Of a stretch of DNA of 64,000 bases, positions 34,930 to 45,670 are shown piece after piece. The stretch covers positions 160,846 through 224,845 of the forward strand of contig KE159562.1 of the NCBI GenBank assembly GCA_000403215.2. The letters run 5' to 3'. The DNA comes from Lachnospiraceae bacterium A4. GTDB taxonomy: Bacteria > Bacillota > Clostridia > Lachnospirales > Lachnospiraceae. The notes under the pieces were generated by a model, which saw only the letters and a list, made by a program, of their open reading frames with translations, was not told the DNA's origin and ran no database searches. The position numbers and the translations under genes were made by a program. Position 1 is the first letter of the stretch. Every line of letters begins with the position of its first letter.

Positions 34930-36921
34930 ATGTTGTTCAAACTGCACAGTGAATACCAGCCCACCGGCGACCAGCCCGAGGCGATCGCAGAGCTTGTAAA
35001 GGGCTTCAAGGAGGGCAACCAATTCCAGACATTACTAGGCGTCACGGGTTCCGGCAAGACCTTCACAATGGCAAATATCATACAGGCATTACAGAAGCCC
35101 ACGTTGGTAATAGCGCACAATAAAACCCTCGCGGGACAGCTTTACGGTGAGTTTAAAGAATTTTTCCCTGAGAATGCGGTAGAATATTTTGTCTCCTACT
35201 ATGATTATTATCAGCCAGAGGCGTACATCCCATCTTCGGATACCTATATTGCCAAGGATTCCGCTGTGAATGATGAGATTGACAAGCTAAGGCTGTCCGC
35301 GACGGCATCTCTCACAGAGCGCCGCGATGTCGTGGTGGTTGCCAGTGTGTCCTGCATCTACGGTTTGGGCAGTCCCGACGAGTATCAAGGAATGATGCTC
35401 TCCCTGCGTCCCGGCATGGCAAAAGACAGAGATGAAGTCATTCATGCGCTGATTGAGATGCAGTATGACCGAAACGATTTGGACCTTGACAGAGGACGGT
35501 TTCGTGTGCACGGCGACGTGGTGGATATCCATCCGGCACAGGGCGGCGACTATCTGATTCGTGTGGAATTTTTCGGAGACGAGATCGACCGCATCGCAGA
35601 GATTGACCCGCTCACAAACAAGGTCAATGCCACACTAGAGCATACGACAATTTTTCCAGCGTCACATTATGTCGTGGCGCCAGAGCGGATTGCAAAGGCT
35701 TGCGTGGACATTGAGGAGGAAATGAAAGAGCGCGTGCGCTATTTTAAGAGCGAGGACAAGCTCTTGGAGGCACAGCGCATATCAGAACGGACGAACTTTG
35801 ACATAGAGATGCTTCGTGAGACAGGCTTTTGTTCTGGCATTGAAAACTATTCGAGGCATCTGAACGGCTCGGAGGAGGGCGAACCGCCGTACTGCCTTAT
35901 GGATTTCTTCACAGAGGACTTTCTGATAATTATAGACGAGTCGCATATGACGATACCACAGATTCGGGGAATGTATGCCGGCGACCGCTCGCGGAAAACA
36001 ACATTGGTGGAATATGGCTTTAGGCTTCCGTCGGCGCTGGACAATAGACCGCTGCGGTTTGAAGAATTTGAGCAGAAAATAGACCAGATGCTCTTCGTAT
36101 CAGCGACGCCCAATGAGTACGAGAAGCAGCATGAGCTGCTGCGCGCCGAGCAGATTATCCGTCCGACAGGACTGCTTGACCCGGAGATTGAGATCCATCC
36201 TGTAGAGGGGCAGATTGACGATTTGATCGCCCGAATCAATGCGGAGACTGCAAAGCACAACAAAGTGCTCGTGACAACGCTGACAAAGCGCATGGCGGAG
36301 GATTTGACCAAGTATATGTCCGAAGTCGGTGTGCGCGTGAAATATCTCCACTCAGATATTGACACGCTTGAGCGCGCCCAGATTATCCGCGATATGCGTC
36401 TGGATGTGTTTGATGTGCTCGTCGGCATCAATCTGCTGCGAGAGGGACTTGACATTCCAGAAATCTCGCTTGTGGCGGTACTGGATGCGGACAAGGAGGG
36501 CTTTCTGCGCTCAGCGACTTCCTTGATACAGACTGTCGGGCGTGCTGCGAGAAATGCGGAGGGGCATGTGGTGATGTATGCTGACACCATTACCGATTCG
36601 ATGCAGGTGACACTCGATGAGACGGCAAGAAGGCGCGCGATTCAGCAGAAATACAATGATGAGCATGGCATTACCCCGCAGACTATCAAGAAGGCAGTAA
36701 GGGATTTAATCAGTATCTCGAAAGCAGTTGCAAAGGAAGAGCAGGCATTTGCAAAAGATCCAGAGTCCATGAATGAGAAGGAACTCAAAAAGCTTATCGA
36801 CACCGTTGAGAAAAATATGCGTAAGGCAGCAGCAGACCTTAACTTTGAGGCGGCGATGGAGTTGCGCGACAAGATGATGGAACTCAAAAAACAGCTACAG
36901 GATTTGACAGGCGGGCTTTGA
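34930..36921 (+). CDS. uvrB: Excinuclease ABC subunit B (UvrB)
   Basis: A 663-residue helicase-like subunit of the UvrABC nucleotide excision repair complex. N-terminal [17 protein letters not shown], Walker [13 protein letters not shown], the beta-hairpin [24 protein letters not shown]-type IIDESHMT and the helicase motif QTVGRAARN are all present. The C-terminal UVR motif (LEFAAMELRD-like, read as [19 protein letters not shown]) contacts UvrC. ATG 34930 starts the conserved MLFKLHSE; the nearest GGAGGTG is 11 bases ahead. A longer frame upstream is not conserved. Six bases separate it from the uvrA frame. Confidence 0.97.
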   Translation: MLFKLHSEYQPTGDQPEAIAELVKGFKEGNQFQTLLGVTGSGKTFTMANIIQALQKPTLVIAHNKTLAGQLYGEFKEFFPENAVEYFVSYYDYYQPEAYIPSSDTYIAKDSAVNDEIDKLRLSATASLTERRDVVVVASVSCIYGLGSPDEYQGMMLSLRPGMAKDRDEVIHALIEMQYDRNDLDLDRGRFRVHGDVVDIHPAQGGDYLIRVEFFGDEIDRIAEIDPLTNKVNATLEHTTIFPASHYVVAPERIAKACVDIEEEMKERVRYFKSEDKLLEAQRISERTNFDIEMLRETGFCSGIENYSRHLNGSEEGEPPYCLMDFFTEDFLIIIDESHMTIPQIRGMYAGDRSRKTTLVEYGFRLPSALDNRPLRFEEFEQKIDQMLFVSATPNEYEKQHELLRAEQIIRPTGLLDPEIEIHPVEGQIDDLIARINAETAKHNKVLVTTLTKRMAEDLTKYMSEVGVRVKYLHSDIDTLERAQIIRDMRLDVFDVLVGINLLREGLDIPEISLVAVLDADKEGFLRSATSLIQTVGRAARNAEGHVVMYADTITDSMQVTLDETARRRAIQQKYNDEHGITPQTIKKAVRDLISISKAVAKEEQAFAKDPESMNEKELKKLIDTVEKNMRKAAADLNFEAAMELRDKMMELKKQLQDLTGGL

Positions 36922-36975
36922 CAGTATGTGCAGGCTGTATCGAGAGTGCATTATATAGAAAGGTATGGTACAAAA

Positions 36976-39840
36976 ATGGACAAAGAACAACTGAAAATGC
37001 TTCCGAAAGGCGAAGTGATCAAGATTCGCGGGGCAAATGAACACAATCTCAAAAACATCGACTTGGATATTCCCAGAAATAAGTTTGTCGTGCTGACAGG
37101 GCTGTCCGGCTCTGGCAAATCGTCCCTTGCATTTGATACCATCTATGCAGAAGGGCAGAGACGGTATATGGAATCTTTGTCCTCCTATGCAAGACAGTTT
37201 TTGGGACAGATGGAGAAGCCCAATGTAGAGCGCATTGATGGGCTTTCGCCTGCGATTTCAATAGATCAGAAGTCCACAAACCGCAATCCGCGCTCAACAG
37301 TCGGTACCGTGACAGAAATCTATGATTATTTCAGGCTTTTGTACGCGCGCATTGGGATACCACACTGCCCAAACTGCGGCAGGGAAATCAAGCGCCAGAC
37401 GGTAGATCAGATGGTTGATCAGATTATGGAGCTGCCGCAGGGCACAAAACTTCAGCTGTTAGCGCCTGTGGTGCGCGGCAGAAAGGGAGAACATGCCAAA
37501 GTGCTTGACCGGGCAAAAAAGAGCGGATATGTGCGCGTCCGCATAGATGGAAATCTGTATGATTTGTCTGAGGAAATCAAACTTGAGAAAAATATCAAGC
37601 ACAATATTGAAATCATTGTGGACAGAATCGCCGTGAAAGAAGGCGTTGAGCGCAGACTGACCGATTCCATTGAAAATGTCATGGCGCTTTCTGACGGGCT
37701 TTTGATGGTGGACGTGATTGGCGGCGAGATGATGAATTTTTCAGACAGCTTTGCATGTCCAGACTGTAATATCAGCATTGATGAAGTTGAGCCAAGAAGT
37801 TTTTCGTTCAACAATCCTTTTGGCGCCTGCCCAGAGTGTTTTGGACTTGGGTATAAAATGGAGTTTGATATGGACTTAATCATACCAGACAAAAGCCTTA
37901 GCATCAATCAGGGCGCAATCACGGTCATGGGCTGGCAGTCGTGCGCCGATAAGAACAGTTTCACCAATGCGATTTTGCAGGCTCTGTGCAAAGCGTATGA
38001 TTTTTCGCTCGATACGCCGTTTGAAGAATTGTCTGATAAGGTGAAGGACGTGCTGGTAAACGGGACAAAAGGGAAGGAAGTCACCGTATATTACAAGGGA
38101 CAGCGCGGCGAGGGCACATACCCTGTGGCATTTGAAGGACTGCTCAAAAATGTAGAGCGCAGATACAGAGAGACCTCCTCGGAGACAATCAAGCAGGAGT
38201 ATGAAACCTTTATGCGCATCACGCCCTGCAAAGAGTGCGGCGGAAGGCGTCTGAAAAAGACATCGCTGGCGGTGACAGTCTGCGATAAAAATATTTATGA
38301 GATTACCTCCATGTCGATCACAAATCTATATAAATTTCTGGAGACGATGGAGCTGACACCGCAGCAGCAGCTAATCGGAAAACGCATATTAAAAGAAATT
38401 CGCGCGCGCGTTGGATTTCTTGCGAGTGTGGGACTGGAATATCTGTGCCTGTCGCGTGGCACGGCTTCCCTGTCAGGCGGCGAGGCGCAGCGTATCCGCC
38501 TTGCGACGCAGATTGGCTCTGGCTTGGTCGGCGTGTGCTATATTTTGGACGAGCCGAGTATCGGACTGCATCAGCGGGACAATGACAAACTGCTCTCTGC
38601 CCTGCGCAATCTGCAAGATCTGGGAAATACACTGCTGGTTGTGGAGCACGACGAGGATACCATGATGGCGGCGGACCATGTGATTGATATTGGCCCCGGG
38701 GCCGGAGAACACGGCGGAGAAGTGATCGCGCAGGGAACCGCGGAGGAGATCATGCAGGTGCCGGAGTCCATCACTGGCCAGTATCTAAGCGGCAGACTGC
38801 GGATTCCCGTGCCAGAGAAAAGGCGCAAGCCGAATGGCTGGCTGACGGTAAAGGGCGCGGCGGAAAATAATCTCAAGGATATCACTGTAAAGTTCCCGCT
38901 CGGCGTGTTTACCTGTGTCACAGGGGTGTCTGGTTCGGGCAAATCTTCGCTGGTAAACGAGATATTATACAAATATCTGGCAAAAATGCTGAACAGGGCG
39001 CGCACGATTCCCGGTAAATTCAAGAAAATAGAAGGCGTTGAGCAGTTGGACAAGGTAATTGCAATTGATCAGTCCCCGATTGGCAGGACGCCGCGCTCAA
39101 ACCCCGCCACGTACACGGGCGTGTTTGACCAGATTCGGGATTTATTTGCATCAACGGTCGATGCAAAGGCAAAAGGCTACAGCAAGGGGCGTTTTAGCTT
39201 TAATGTCAAGGGCGGACGCTGCGAGGCGTGCGGCGGCGATGGCATCATTAAGATTGAAATGCATTTTCTGCCAGATGTGTATGTGCCCTGCGAGGTCTGT
39301 CAGGGAAAACGCTACAACCGTGAGACACTGGACGTAAAGTATAAGGGCAAGAGCATCTATGATGTACTGGATATGACTGTCGAGGAGGCGTTGACCTTCT
39401 TTGAAGCTGTTCCTTCTATTAAAAGAAAGATAGAGACGCTGTATGACGTGGGACTTTCTTATATCAGATTAGGCCAGCCCTCAACAACCCTGTCGGGAGG
39501 CGAGGCACAGCGCATTAAGCTCGCGACAGAACTAAGCCGCAGAAGTACAGGAAAGACCATTTACATTTTGGACGAGCCGACGACAGGGCTTCATTTTGCA
39601 GATGTTCACAAACTTGTCGAGATTTTGCAGCGTCTTGCGGAGGGCGGCAATACAGTAATTGTCATCGAGCATAATCTGGACGTAATCAAGACCGCAGATT
39701 ATATTATTGACATCGGGCCAGAGGGCGGCGATGGCGGCGGCACTGTGATTGCGGAGGGCACACCAGAGCATATTGCGGATTGCCCCAATTCATATACGGG
39801 GATCTATGTGAAGCGTATGTTGGAAAAGGCAAAAATGTAA
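36976..39840 (+). CDS. uvrA: Excinuclease ABC subunit A (UvrA)
   Basis: A 954-residue damage-recognition ATPase with two ABC modules. Walker A sites are [13 protein letters not shown] (near residue 35) and [14 protein letters not shown] (near 652). Signature motifs LSGGEAQR occur twice, and zinc-binding CPNC/CKEC and [12 protein letters not shown] clusters are visible. Length and order are normal for UvrA. ATG 36976 is preferred; a GTG at 36928 would add 16 non-conserved residues. It forms an operon with uvrB. Confidence 0.97.
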   Translation: MDKEQLKMLPKGEVIKIRGANEHNLKNIDLDIPRNKFVVLTGLSGSGKSSLAFDTIYAEGQRRYMESLSSYARQFLGQMEKPNVERIDGLSPAISIDQKSTNRNPRSTVGTVTEIYDYFRLLYARIGIPHCPNCGREIKRQTVDQMVDQIMELPQGTKLQLLAPVVRGRKGEHAKVLDRAKKSGYVRVRIDGNLYDLSEEIKLEKNIKHNIEIIVDRIAVKEGVERRLTDSIENVMALSDGLLMVDVIGGEMMNFSDSFACPDCNISIDEVEPRSFSFNNPFGACPECFGLGYKMEFDMDLIIPDKSLSINQGAITVMGWQSCADKNSFTNAILQALCKAYDFSLDTPFEELSDKVKDVLVNGTKGKEVTVYYKGQRGEGTYPVAFEGLLKNVERRYRETSSETIKQEYETFMRITPCKECGGRRLKKTSLAVTVCDKNIYEITSMSITNLYKFLETMELTPQQQLIGKRILKEIRARVGFLASVGLEYLCLSRGTASLSGGEAQRIRLATQIGSGLVGVCYILDEPSIGLHQRDNDKLLSALRNLQDLGNTLLVVEHDEDTMMAADHVIDIGPGAGEHGGEVIAQGTAEEIMQVPESITGQYLSGRLRIPVPEKRRKPNGWLTVKGAAENNLKDITVKFPLGVFTCVTGVSGSGKSSLVNEILYKYLAKMLNRARTIPGKFKKIEGVEQLDKVIAIDQSPIGRTPRSNPATYTGVFDQIRDLFASTVDAKAKGYSKGRFSFNVKGGRCEACGGDGIIKIEMHFLPDVYVPCEVCQGKRYNRETLDVKYKGKSIYDVLDMTVEEALTFFEAVPSIKRKIETLYDVGLSYIRLGQPSTTLSGGEAQRIKLATELSRRSTGKTIYILDEPTTGLHFADVHKLVEILQRLAEGGNTVIVIEHNLDVIKTADYIIDIGPEGGDGGGTVIAEGTPEHIADCPNSYTGIYVKRMLEKAKM

Positions 39841-39920
39841 TTTGTATTTGGGTGCTACAAAAGATGTTAAAATATCCAATAAAAATATTGAATAAAATAT
39901 TGAATAAGTAAATTTTCCAG

Positions 39921-39949
39921 TTGACAGGACAGACAAATCAGTATATGAT
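39921..39949 (+). promoter_or_regulatory. metK promoter
   Basis: Perfect TTGACA (39921-39926), a 17-base spacer and TATGAT (39944-39949), about 40 bases before the riboswitch. Confidence 0.8.
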
Positions 39950-39992
39950 GTAACTGATATGAAAATTCAATATTGTGAGTTATAGTATGAAA

Positions 39993-40124
39993 CTCTTATT
40001 CAGAGTGGTGGAGGTACAAAGGACCTGTGAAGCTACGGCAACCCCGTTAATCTGACGGAAGGTGCCAACCTGAGCGAGTTACTATTTGCGGCAAGTACAG
40101 TAGCAATAGTTCGAACAATAAGAG
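39993..40124 (+). promoter_or_regulatory. SAM-I (S-box) riboswitch
   Basis: Closing stem P1 pairs CTCTTATT (39993-40000) with AATAAGAG (40117-40124). Between them are the conserved core elements AGAGTGGTGGAGG, the GCTACGGCAACCCC segment and GGTGCCAACCTGAGCGAG in the order found in SAM-I aptamers. Binding of S-adenosylmethionine should favour the downstream terminator and switch off metK. Confidence 0.95.
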
Positions 40125-40150
40125 GATTTGATTATCGGGAAACCAATCAC

Positions 40151-40185
40151 TTCCGCTTATTCAGTCGAGTAAGCGGAATTTTTTT
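40151..40185 (+). terminator. Riboswitch expression-platform terminator
   Basis: TTCCGCTTA (40151-40159) pairs with TAAGCGGAA (40170-40178), followed by seven T. The metK ribosome site AGGAGG (40186-40191) follows at once. Confidence 0.92.
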
Positions 40186-40199
40186 AGGAGGAAGTACAA

Positions 40200-41381
40200 A
40201 TGGAAAAACTTTTATTTACTTCAGAATCAGTAACTGAAGGACATCCTGACAAGGTGTGTGACGCGATTTCTGACGCCATTCTCGATGCGCTGATGGAGCA
40301 GGACCCCATGAGCCGCGTTGCCTGTGAGACAGCAACCTGTACCGGATTTGTGCTTGTAACCGGCGAGATTACAACAAAGGCATATGTGGACATTCCAAAG
40401 ATTGTGCGCGATACCGTGAAAGAAATCGGATATGACAAGTCTGCGTATGGTTTTGATGGAAATACCTGTGCGGTATTTACAGCAATCGACGAGCAGTCTG
40501 GCGATATCGCAATGGGTGTGGACAAGGCACTCGAGGCAAAGCAGATGAGCGATGCTGAGATTGAGGCGATCGGCGCAGGCGATCAGGGTATGATGTTTGG
40601 CTATGCGACCAACGAGACAGAGGAGTATATGCCTTATCCTATTTCACTCGCACATAAGCTCGCATTACAGCTTACCAAAGTGCGCAAGGACGGCACCTTA
40701 AAGTATTTAAGACCCGATGGAAAGACACAGGTGTCTGTAGAGTATGATGAGAACGGCAAACCCAAGCGCCTTGAGGCGGTCGTGCTCTCCACGCAGCATG
40801 ATGAAGATGTGACACAGGAGCAGATTCATGCAGATATCAAGAAGCATGTGTTTGATGCGATTCTGCCGCAGGAATTAGTCGATGCAGATACCAAGTTTTT
40901 CATCAACCCTACAGGGCGTTTTGTCATTGGCGGACCGCACGGCGATGCAGGTCTGACAGGACGCAAGATCATCGTGGATACATACGGTGGATATGCGCGT
41001 CACGGCGGCGGTGCTTTTTCTGGAAAGGACTGCACCAAGGTGGACAGGAGCGGTGCTTATGCAGCCAGATACGTAGCAAAAAATCTGGTGGCAGCAGGTC
41101 TTGCTGACAAGTGTGAGATTCAGCTTTCCTACGCAATCGGCGTCGCGCAGCCTACTTCTATCAATGTGGATACATTTGGCACAGGCAAACTTGACAGTGA
41201 GAAGCTGGTTGAGATCGTGCGCGAGAACTTTGATCTGCGTCCGGCAGGAATCATCGAGATGCTGGATCTCAGAAGACCAATCTACAAGCAGACCGCAGCG
41301 TATGGGCATTTTGGCCGCAATGATCTTGATTTGCCATGGGAAAAGCTTGACAAGGTAGAAATCTTAAAGAAGTATTTATAA
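40200..41381 (+). CDS. metK: S-adenosylmethionine synthetase
   Basis: A 393-residue methionine adenosyltransferase that makes SAM from methionine and ATP. Signatures are [20 protein letters not shown] at the N-terminus, [12 protein letters not shown] (about 120-131) and [16 protein letters not shown] (about 268). Length is normal. It is controlled by the SAM-I riboswitch directly upstream, so expression should rise when SAM is low. Confidence 0.98.
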   Translation: MEKLLFTSESVTEGHPDKVCDAISDAILDALMEQDPMSRVACETATCTGFVLVTGEITTKAYVDIPKIVRDTVKEIGYDKSAYGFDGNTCAVFTAIDEQSGDIAMGVDKALEAKQMSDAEIEAIGAGDQGMMFGYATNETEEYMPYPISLAHKLALQLTKVRKDGTLKYLRPDGKTQVSVEYDENGKPKRLEAVVLSTQHDEDVTQEQIHADIKKHVFDAILPQELVDADTKFFINPTGRFVIGGPHGDAGLTGRKIIVDTYGGYARHGGGAFSGKDCTKVDRSGAYAARYVAKNLVAAGLADKCEIQLSYAIGVAQPTSINVDTFGTGKLDSEKLVEIVRENFDLRPAGIIEMLDLRRPIYKQTAAYGHFGRNDLDLPWEKLDKVEILKKYL

Positions 41382-41414
41382 TAGAAGAAGTTATAACATG
41401 ATAGCGTTTGACAG

Positions 41415-41455
41415 AAGTCTGCTTTATAGGTATTATACTTATAAAGCAGGCTTTT
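41415..41455 (+). terminator. metK terminator
   Basis: AAGTCTGCTTTATA (41415-41428) pairs with TATAAAGCAGGCTT (41440-41453), one wobble, then TT. Confidence 0.8.
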
Positions 41456-41587
41456 GTGCTGTAGTTATCATCGTCTCGCGTGACGGCCATTTATGATACA
41501 CTGTAAATAAAATTACATAGTAGAATGAAAAGGGTGCATAGACGCGCCATACGAAAGATGAATTGTGAAGTAAAGGAAATAAATGAT

Positions 41588-43471
41588 ATGGGAATCAGTA
41601 AAAAGCACTATCAATTGCAGGCTCTAGATTTGTGGGATTTTCCGACACTTGTGAGAAAAGCGCGTGAAATACAGAATATTACGTTGGAAGATTTGTGCGA
41701 GGGCATCTGTTCTTTTAGTATGATTGGTAGAATCGAAAGAGGAGAAAGATTCCCGGATAAAGAACTTCGCGACAGGATTCTGGCAAGGCTTGGCGTCTGT
41801 AGCGATGGCTATGAAAACTTTCTGTTTTACGAAGATTATCTTGTGTGGAAGAGAAAGCAGGGAATTGTCAATGCCATTGAAAAGTCAAATTATGAGACGG
41901 CGGAAAATTTATTAAAATATTATGATGAGACAGATGAGACGGATAAATTAGGAAAACAGTTTGAGCTGGTTATGAGGGCACAGATGATGCAGAAGCGGCA
42001 TGAACCGCCAGATTTGATCGCACAAATGTGTGAAAAGGCAGTCAAACTGACCGTTCCGGAGATTGATGAGCGGGCGGTGGGTAAACTCTGTCTTTCAGTG
42101 CACGAGCTGGATATGATACTGGAATACACAAAGTACTGCCACCCGGAAAAGCTGGCGTCACGGTGTGAAGAAATTTTGACGTACATCAAAAGTGACATGT
42201 TTGATATATACAGTTATGTGAAGATCTATCCGAAAGTGGTTTATTACCTGTATATCAGCACACCGGAAGCAGCGCGTGACTGGACGCGGACCCTCAGACT
42301 CTGCAACGATGGCATCGAACAGCTGCGCACAGCAGGCAGAATGTACTATTTATGGGAACTTCTGGAAATCAAGAAAGAGGGAATGACAAAACTGTATCAT
42401 AAAGTTGGCGACAGCAAAGGCGCAATTACCAAGCAGACGTTAGAAAACAGTATTCACACGACGGCGGAGTGGCTGGATGCACTGGATTTTGTGCACAATC
42501 TCTGCGGAACACACAGAAGAATGGAAAGCTCATGTTATCTGTATCAACAGAAAGAAGCTTACTGCATCAGTGATGTGATCAGAAGAAGGCGCGAGATGCT
42601 CGGACTCACCAAAAAGAAGCTCTGCGAGGGAATTTGTTCTGAAAAGACAATCGGCAGGTTAGAGGCAAATAAGACAAAACCGCATATCGAGGTAGTGAGG
42701 TTGCTGTTTGAGAAGATGAATTTGTCTGGCGAGTATCAAAGATTACAGGTTGTTACAGATGATGTTAGGGCGTTTACGATTGTGAATGAGATTATGCGAT
42801 GTAATAACAATCGAGATCTGGCTAAAACTGAGAAGCTATTGCTGGGATTAGAAAAATATATTTCTATGGAAAATCCAATCAATAAGCAATATAAAGAGCG
42901 GATTGAAGTGATTGTAAAACAAAGGCAAGGGATAATATCTAAAGAGGAAGCAAGAAAACAGCTAATTAAAATATTAGAGTACACAATTCCATATAAAGTA
43001 GTACTAAAGCATTGTATGAAGTATTTGACAAATGTTGAAATGCAGATTCTTCTTGATATTGCCGATAATATAGGAAATACGGACCTAAATGTTGCTTTTG
43101 TAGCGATAGAAACTTTATGTAAGCAGATGGAACAAGACGAAGGAATATCAGAACATATTGCAGTATGGGAAACAATTATGACTCATGTTGCCAATATATA
43201 TGGTAATAGGGGCAAGTATGAAAAATCAAATTTAATTAGCTTAATGATAATGAAAGAATGTGTTTATTGCTATAGAATGAATACATTTGCATTAAATTTG
43301 TATATCATTGCATGGAATAATGGGGAAAATGCAAAAAGCAATAATATCTTAAATGAAAAATATCAAGAAGAGGATTATCTAAATAATTGTATGGTATTGT
43401 GTCAAATGAATAAAAATTCAGCTAAAGAAAAGATAGTTAAACAGAGACTTGAGAGACTGCGTATAAAATAA
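41588..43471 (+). CDS. Large XRE-family regulator with two HTH domains and helical (TPR-like) repeats
   Basis: A 627-residue protein. An XRE helix-turn-helix (about 17-70, LEDLCEGICSFSMIGRIERG) is followed by about 250 residues of helical repeats; then a second XRE domain (about 330-385, KKKLCEGICSEKTIGRLEAN) and another helical region. The shared LCEGICS...IGR core shows that the second half is related to the first. DNA changes from mixed to AT-rich near 42,730. HTH-TPR proteins of the RRNPP type sense secreted peptides, and a small secreted-peptide gene faces it. AAAGGA lies 10 bases before ATG 41588; ATG 41525 lacks a ribosome site. Confidence 0.75.
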   Translation: MGISKKHYQLQALDLWDFPTLVRKAREIQNITLEDLCEGICSFSMIGRIERGERFPDKELRDRILARLGVCSDGYENFLFYEDYLVWKRKQGIVNAIEKSNYETAENLLKYYDETDETDKLGKQFELVMRAQMMQKRHEPPDLIAQMCEKAVKLTVPEIDERAVGKLCLSVHELDMILEYTKYCHPEKLASRCEEILTYIKSDMFDIYSYVKIYPKVVYYLYISTPEAARDWTRTLRLCNDGIEQLRTAGRMYYLWELLEIKKEGMTKLYHKVGDSKGAITKQTLENSIHTTAEWLDALDFVHNLCGTHRRMESSCYLYQQKEAYCISDVIRRRREMLGLTKKKLCEGICSEKTIGRLEANKTKPHIEVVRLLFEKMNLSGEYQRLQVVTDDVRAFTIVNEIMRCNNNRDLAKTEKLLLGLEKYISMENPINKQYKERIEVIVKQRQGIISKEEARKQLIKILEYTIPYKVVLKHCMKYLTNVEMQILLDIADNIGNTDLNVAFVAIETLCKQMEQDEGISEHIAVWETIMTHVANIYGNRGKYEKSNLISLMIMKECVYCYRMNTFALNLYIIAWNNGENAKSNNILNEKYQEEDYLNNCMVLCQMNKNSAKEKIVKQRLERLRIK

Positions 43472-43480
43472 TATAAAATA

Positions 43481-43540
43481 TTAGCGTAGACCAAAATAGT
43501 AGATTATTGAATAATAGACAGTTTTTTTGGTCTGCGCTAA
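43481..43540. terminator. Bidirectional hairpin between regulator and peptide genes
   Basis: TTAGCGTAGACCAAAA (43481-43496) pairs with TTTTGGTCTGCGCTAA (43525-43540), one wobble, with A/T-rich flanks. It can end transcripts from both convergent genes. Confidence 0.7.
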
Positions 43541-43555
43541 TAATTACAATCTATT

Positions 43556-43720
43556 TTAAAAATGAAAGTCTGTATCAGATGGCATATCACTCAACGGCAT
43601 AACACCCTCTTCCTCAGTAACCTCACCCTCACCAAAATCAACTGTAGGAGTAGGAGCAACAGCAGTACACAATGTCAATGCTAAAGCAAGTGATAAAGAC
43701 AAATTCATTAATTTTTTCAT
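43556..43720 (-). CDS. Small secreted peptide precursor (54 residues)
   Basis: The minus strand encodes a 54-residue peptide: a positively charged start MKKLMN, a hydrophobic signal core LSLSLALALTLCTAVA, and an acidic tail that ends GVMPLSDMPSDTDFHF. AGAAGGA lies 8 bases before the ATG and a candidate promoter (TTGCGT, 18-base spacer, TATACT) lies upstream. No cysteine is left after the signal region. Placed between a large XRE-TPR regulator and a radical SAM enzyme, it could be a pheromone precursor or a substrate of the enzyme. It is too short for usual gene calling. Confidence 0.65.
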   Translation of the reverse strand: MKKLMNLSLSLALALTLCTAVAPTPTVDFGEGEVTEEEGVMPLSDMPSDTDFHF

Positions 43721-44015
43721 AGGTAAATCCTTCTTTCTTTTAATATAGTTTTTGGAACTGCACTGAAGGAACGGTTGGATCAGCTACAGTATACATACTC
43801 ATAGGTAGGTTACGCAAAGTAATTCGATCACGAAAGTAATCAATTACGGTGGTGATTAGAGCATCTGTAAACGCAAAGTATTGTGTTTTAAGATACGCTG
43901 ATAGTGGTAGATGGATAGTATATTTAAGCCAGTTTTATAGTTTCTTCAAGAACAGTTCCTTATGTAGAATTATAGGTCTCGTTCAGACACTTATATTAAA
44001 ACGCATAATGGCGAT

Positions 44016-44080
44016 AAGTTCAATGCCCAGAGTTGTCCAAAAAGCAAATTTTTTGTTGGACATCTCTGGGCATTGAACTT
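44016..44080 (+). repeat. Long inverted repeat upstream of the radical SAM gene
   Basis: AAGTTCAATGCCCAGAG (44016-44032) is perfectly complementary to 44064-44080; a mismatch and a further 7 bp (TGTCCAA/TTGGACA) extend the stem to 25 positions with a 15-base loop. Only four T follow, so it may be an attenuator, an RNA-stabilising hairpin or the end of a vanished element. Confidence 0.85.
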
Positions 44081-44268
44081 TTGAGAGGGTCATGTTACAG
44101 TATCCATACTATACAGAGGAACATTCGAGAATGATACCTGCGTCTAGCAAAATAGGAATGAATAAAATAAAAGGGACGAAAAAAATAGAAGCAACAAATA
44201 CGAACTGTGAAAAATGGCTTGAAGCATTCAAACAGCTTCGGCCATCTAAGTTACAAAGGAGAAAGATC

Positions 44269-45537
44269 TTGAAAACATCAAAGTACTATATTTCAGCAAA
44301 AATTGATAACTGTGTTCTGTATTACAATCTGGTCAATGACACGCTGTTGAGCCTTCCCGCGGCGCTCGAAGAGGGCTGTATAAAGTGTCTGGAAAATCCA
44401 AACGACAAGGACACGATTTATTGGCAGAAATTATACAATGACCATTTTATATTGGACGACAATCATGATGAAATGAAGGAAATCCAGCATAGGCACTGGC
44501 GGTCCGCCAACGCGGTAAGTGAGTACAGCCTTACTGTGCTTTGTACCCTGAAATGTAATAGCGAGTGCACCTATTGTTATCAGAGAAATCTTGAGTTTGA
44601 GTACGAGGAGATGACAGAATCGGATTTTGACGGGTTATATCAATATCTTTGCCAAGTGCCTCAGCGGAATATCCATATCAACTGGTTTGGCGGAGAGCCC
44701 ATGCTGCTCAAGAATCAGATTTTGAGCTTTTGCAGGAAGGCGGACAGAGACCGGAAGCATCTCTATAGCCATTCGCTTTCAACCAATGGTTCGATCTATG
44801 ATGAGCGGTTTTTCAGGGAGATGGAGCAATATGGCTTGACCAATGTCAACGCGTCTATGGTCGGACTCGGCGACATTCACAATAAACTCAGACCATCACA
44901 GGACTATGACGCAGAGACGGTGGTCAAAAATCTGCTCAAAATGACAAGGCATACGACAGTCGTCATAAACATCAACCTTTGCAAGAGTAACATTGACCAA
45001 GCAAAAGAAATCCTTGAGCGTTTTGTCTCATACCAGTATTTGCCAATCCGTTTTAATTTTTCGAGAATTGCAAGCTATGACCATATACCCTGCAAGGAAG
45101 AAGAGCTGGATATTGATACCTATATGAAACGGGTGATTGAGCTGTCAAACTGGGCATTGGACCAAGGCTTTGTCATTTGCGATATGAGCTGTTTTCAGAA
45201 TTTTGGCGTGTACTGCGGCGCATACTCAAAGCACAATGAAGTAGTTGGCCCGGGCTTGTATGTGTACCAGTGTGACCGTACTTACAATCCAGCAGACGCC
45301 AAAGGACAGATTGTAGAGGGCAAGTTTGTCTGGAAAGATAACTGTGCAGACTGTGAAAACGCCGGCGCTTGTCTGGACCCTTTTGCGGTTGAGGAGTGTA
45401 AAGACTGCAAAATCCTGCCATACTGTAATGGCGGATGTAATTATCTGAGAAAAATCGGCAAGAGTGCCTGCCCAGTAGAGAAGGATTACTTGGAAGAGTA
45501 TCTGAAATTGTATTATAGGATTTTTTATCAGGGATAA
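44269..45537 (+). CDS. Radical SAM/SPASM-domain enzyme
   Basis: A 422-residue radical SAM protein from TTG 44269. The 4Fe-4S cluster motif CNSECTYC lies near residue 96 (LTVLCTLKCNSECTYCYQRN), with WFGGEPML (the GGE motif) about 45 residues later. The C-terminus carries a SPASM-type set of cysteines (CADCENAGAC, then CKDCKILPYCNGGC) that binds auxiliary clusters. Such enzymes modify ribosomal peptides or mature other enzymes. AAAGGAG (44255-44261) with 7-base spacing favours the TTG start; the frame is open from ATG 44092, after GAGAGGG, but that extension is not typical of the family. No obvious Cys-rich precursor is adjacent. Confidence 0.85.
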   Translation: MKTSKYYISAKIDNCVLYYNLVNDTLLSLPAALEEGCIKCLENPNDKDTIYWQKLYNDHFILDDNHDEMKEIQHRHWRSANAVSEYSLTVLCTLKCNSECTYCYQRNLEFEYEEMTESDFDGLYQYLCQVPQRNIHINWFGGEPMLLKNQILSFCRKADRDRKHLYSHSLSTNGSIYDERFFREMEQYGLTNVNASMVGLGDIHNKLRPSQDYDAETVVKNLLKMTRHTTVVININLCKSNIDQAKEILERFVSYQYLPIRFNFSRIASYDHIPCKEEELDIDTYMKRVIELSNWALDQGFVICDMSCFQNFGVYCGAYSKHNEVVGPGLYVYQCDRTYNPADAKGQIVEGKFVWKDNCADCENAGACLDPFAVEECKDCKILPYCNGGCNYLRKIGKSACPVEKDYLEEYLKLYYRIFYQG

Positions 45538-45567
45538 GTCAAAATAGAAAAATAAAAATAGCCTTTG

Positions 45568-45604
45568 AAAAAAGTGTCAATATTTTTTTGGCACTTTTTT
45601 TATG
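45568..45604 (+). terminator. Radical SAM gene terminator
   Basis: AAAAAAGTGTC (45568-45578) pairs with GGCACTTTTTT (45590-45600), followed by T. Confidence 0.8.
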
Positions 45605-45670
45605 TTTGCGCTTTCTAACAAAAAGCAGTAAAATTGAGACAATATGTGAAAGGGAAAAGGTTTATTTATT

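Noticed and set aside
35847-36590. 247-codon minus-strand frame inside uvrB
   Set aside because: Ser-rich shadow of a clear UvrB reading frame with intact helicase motifs.
43849-44076. 75-codon frame between the peptide and radical SAM genes
   Set aside because: It runs through the long inverted repeat, which explains its C-terminal half, and it lacks a good ribosome site and recognisable motifs.
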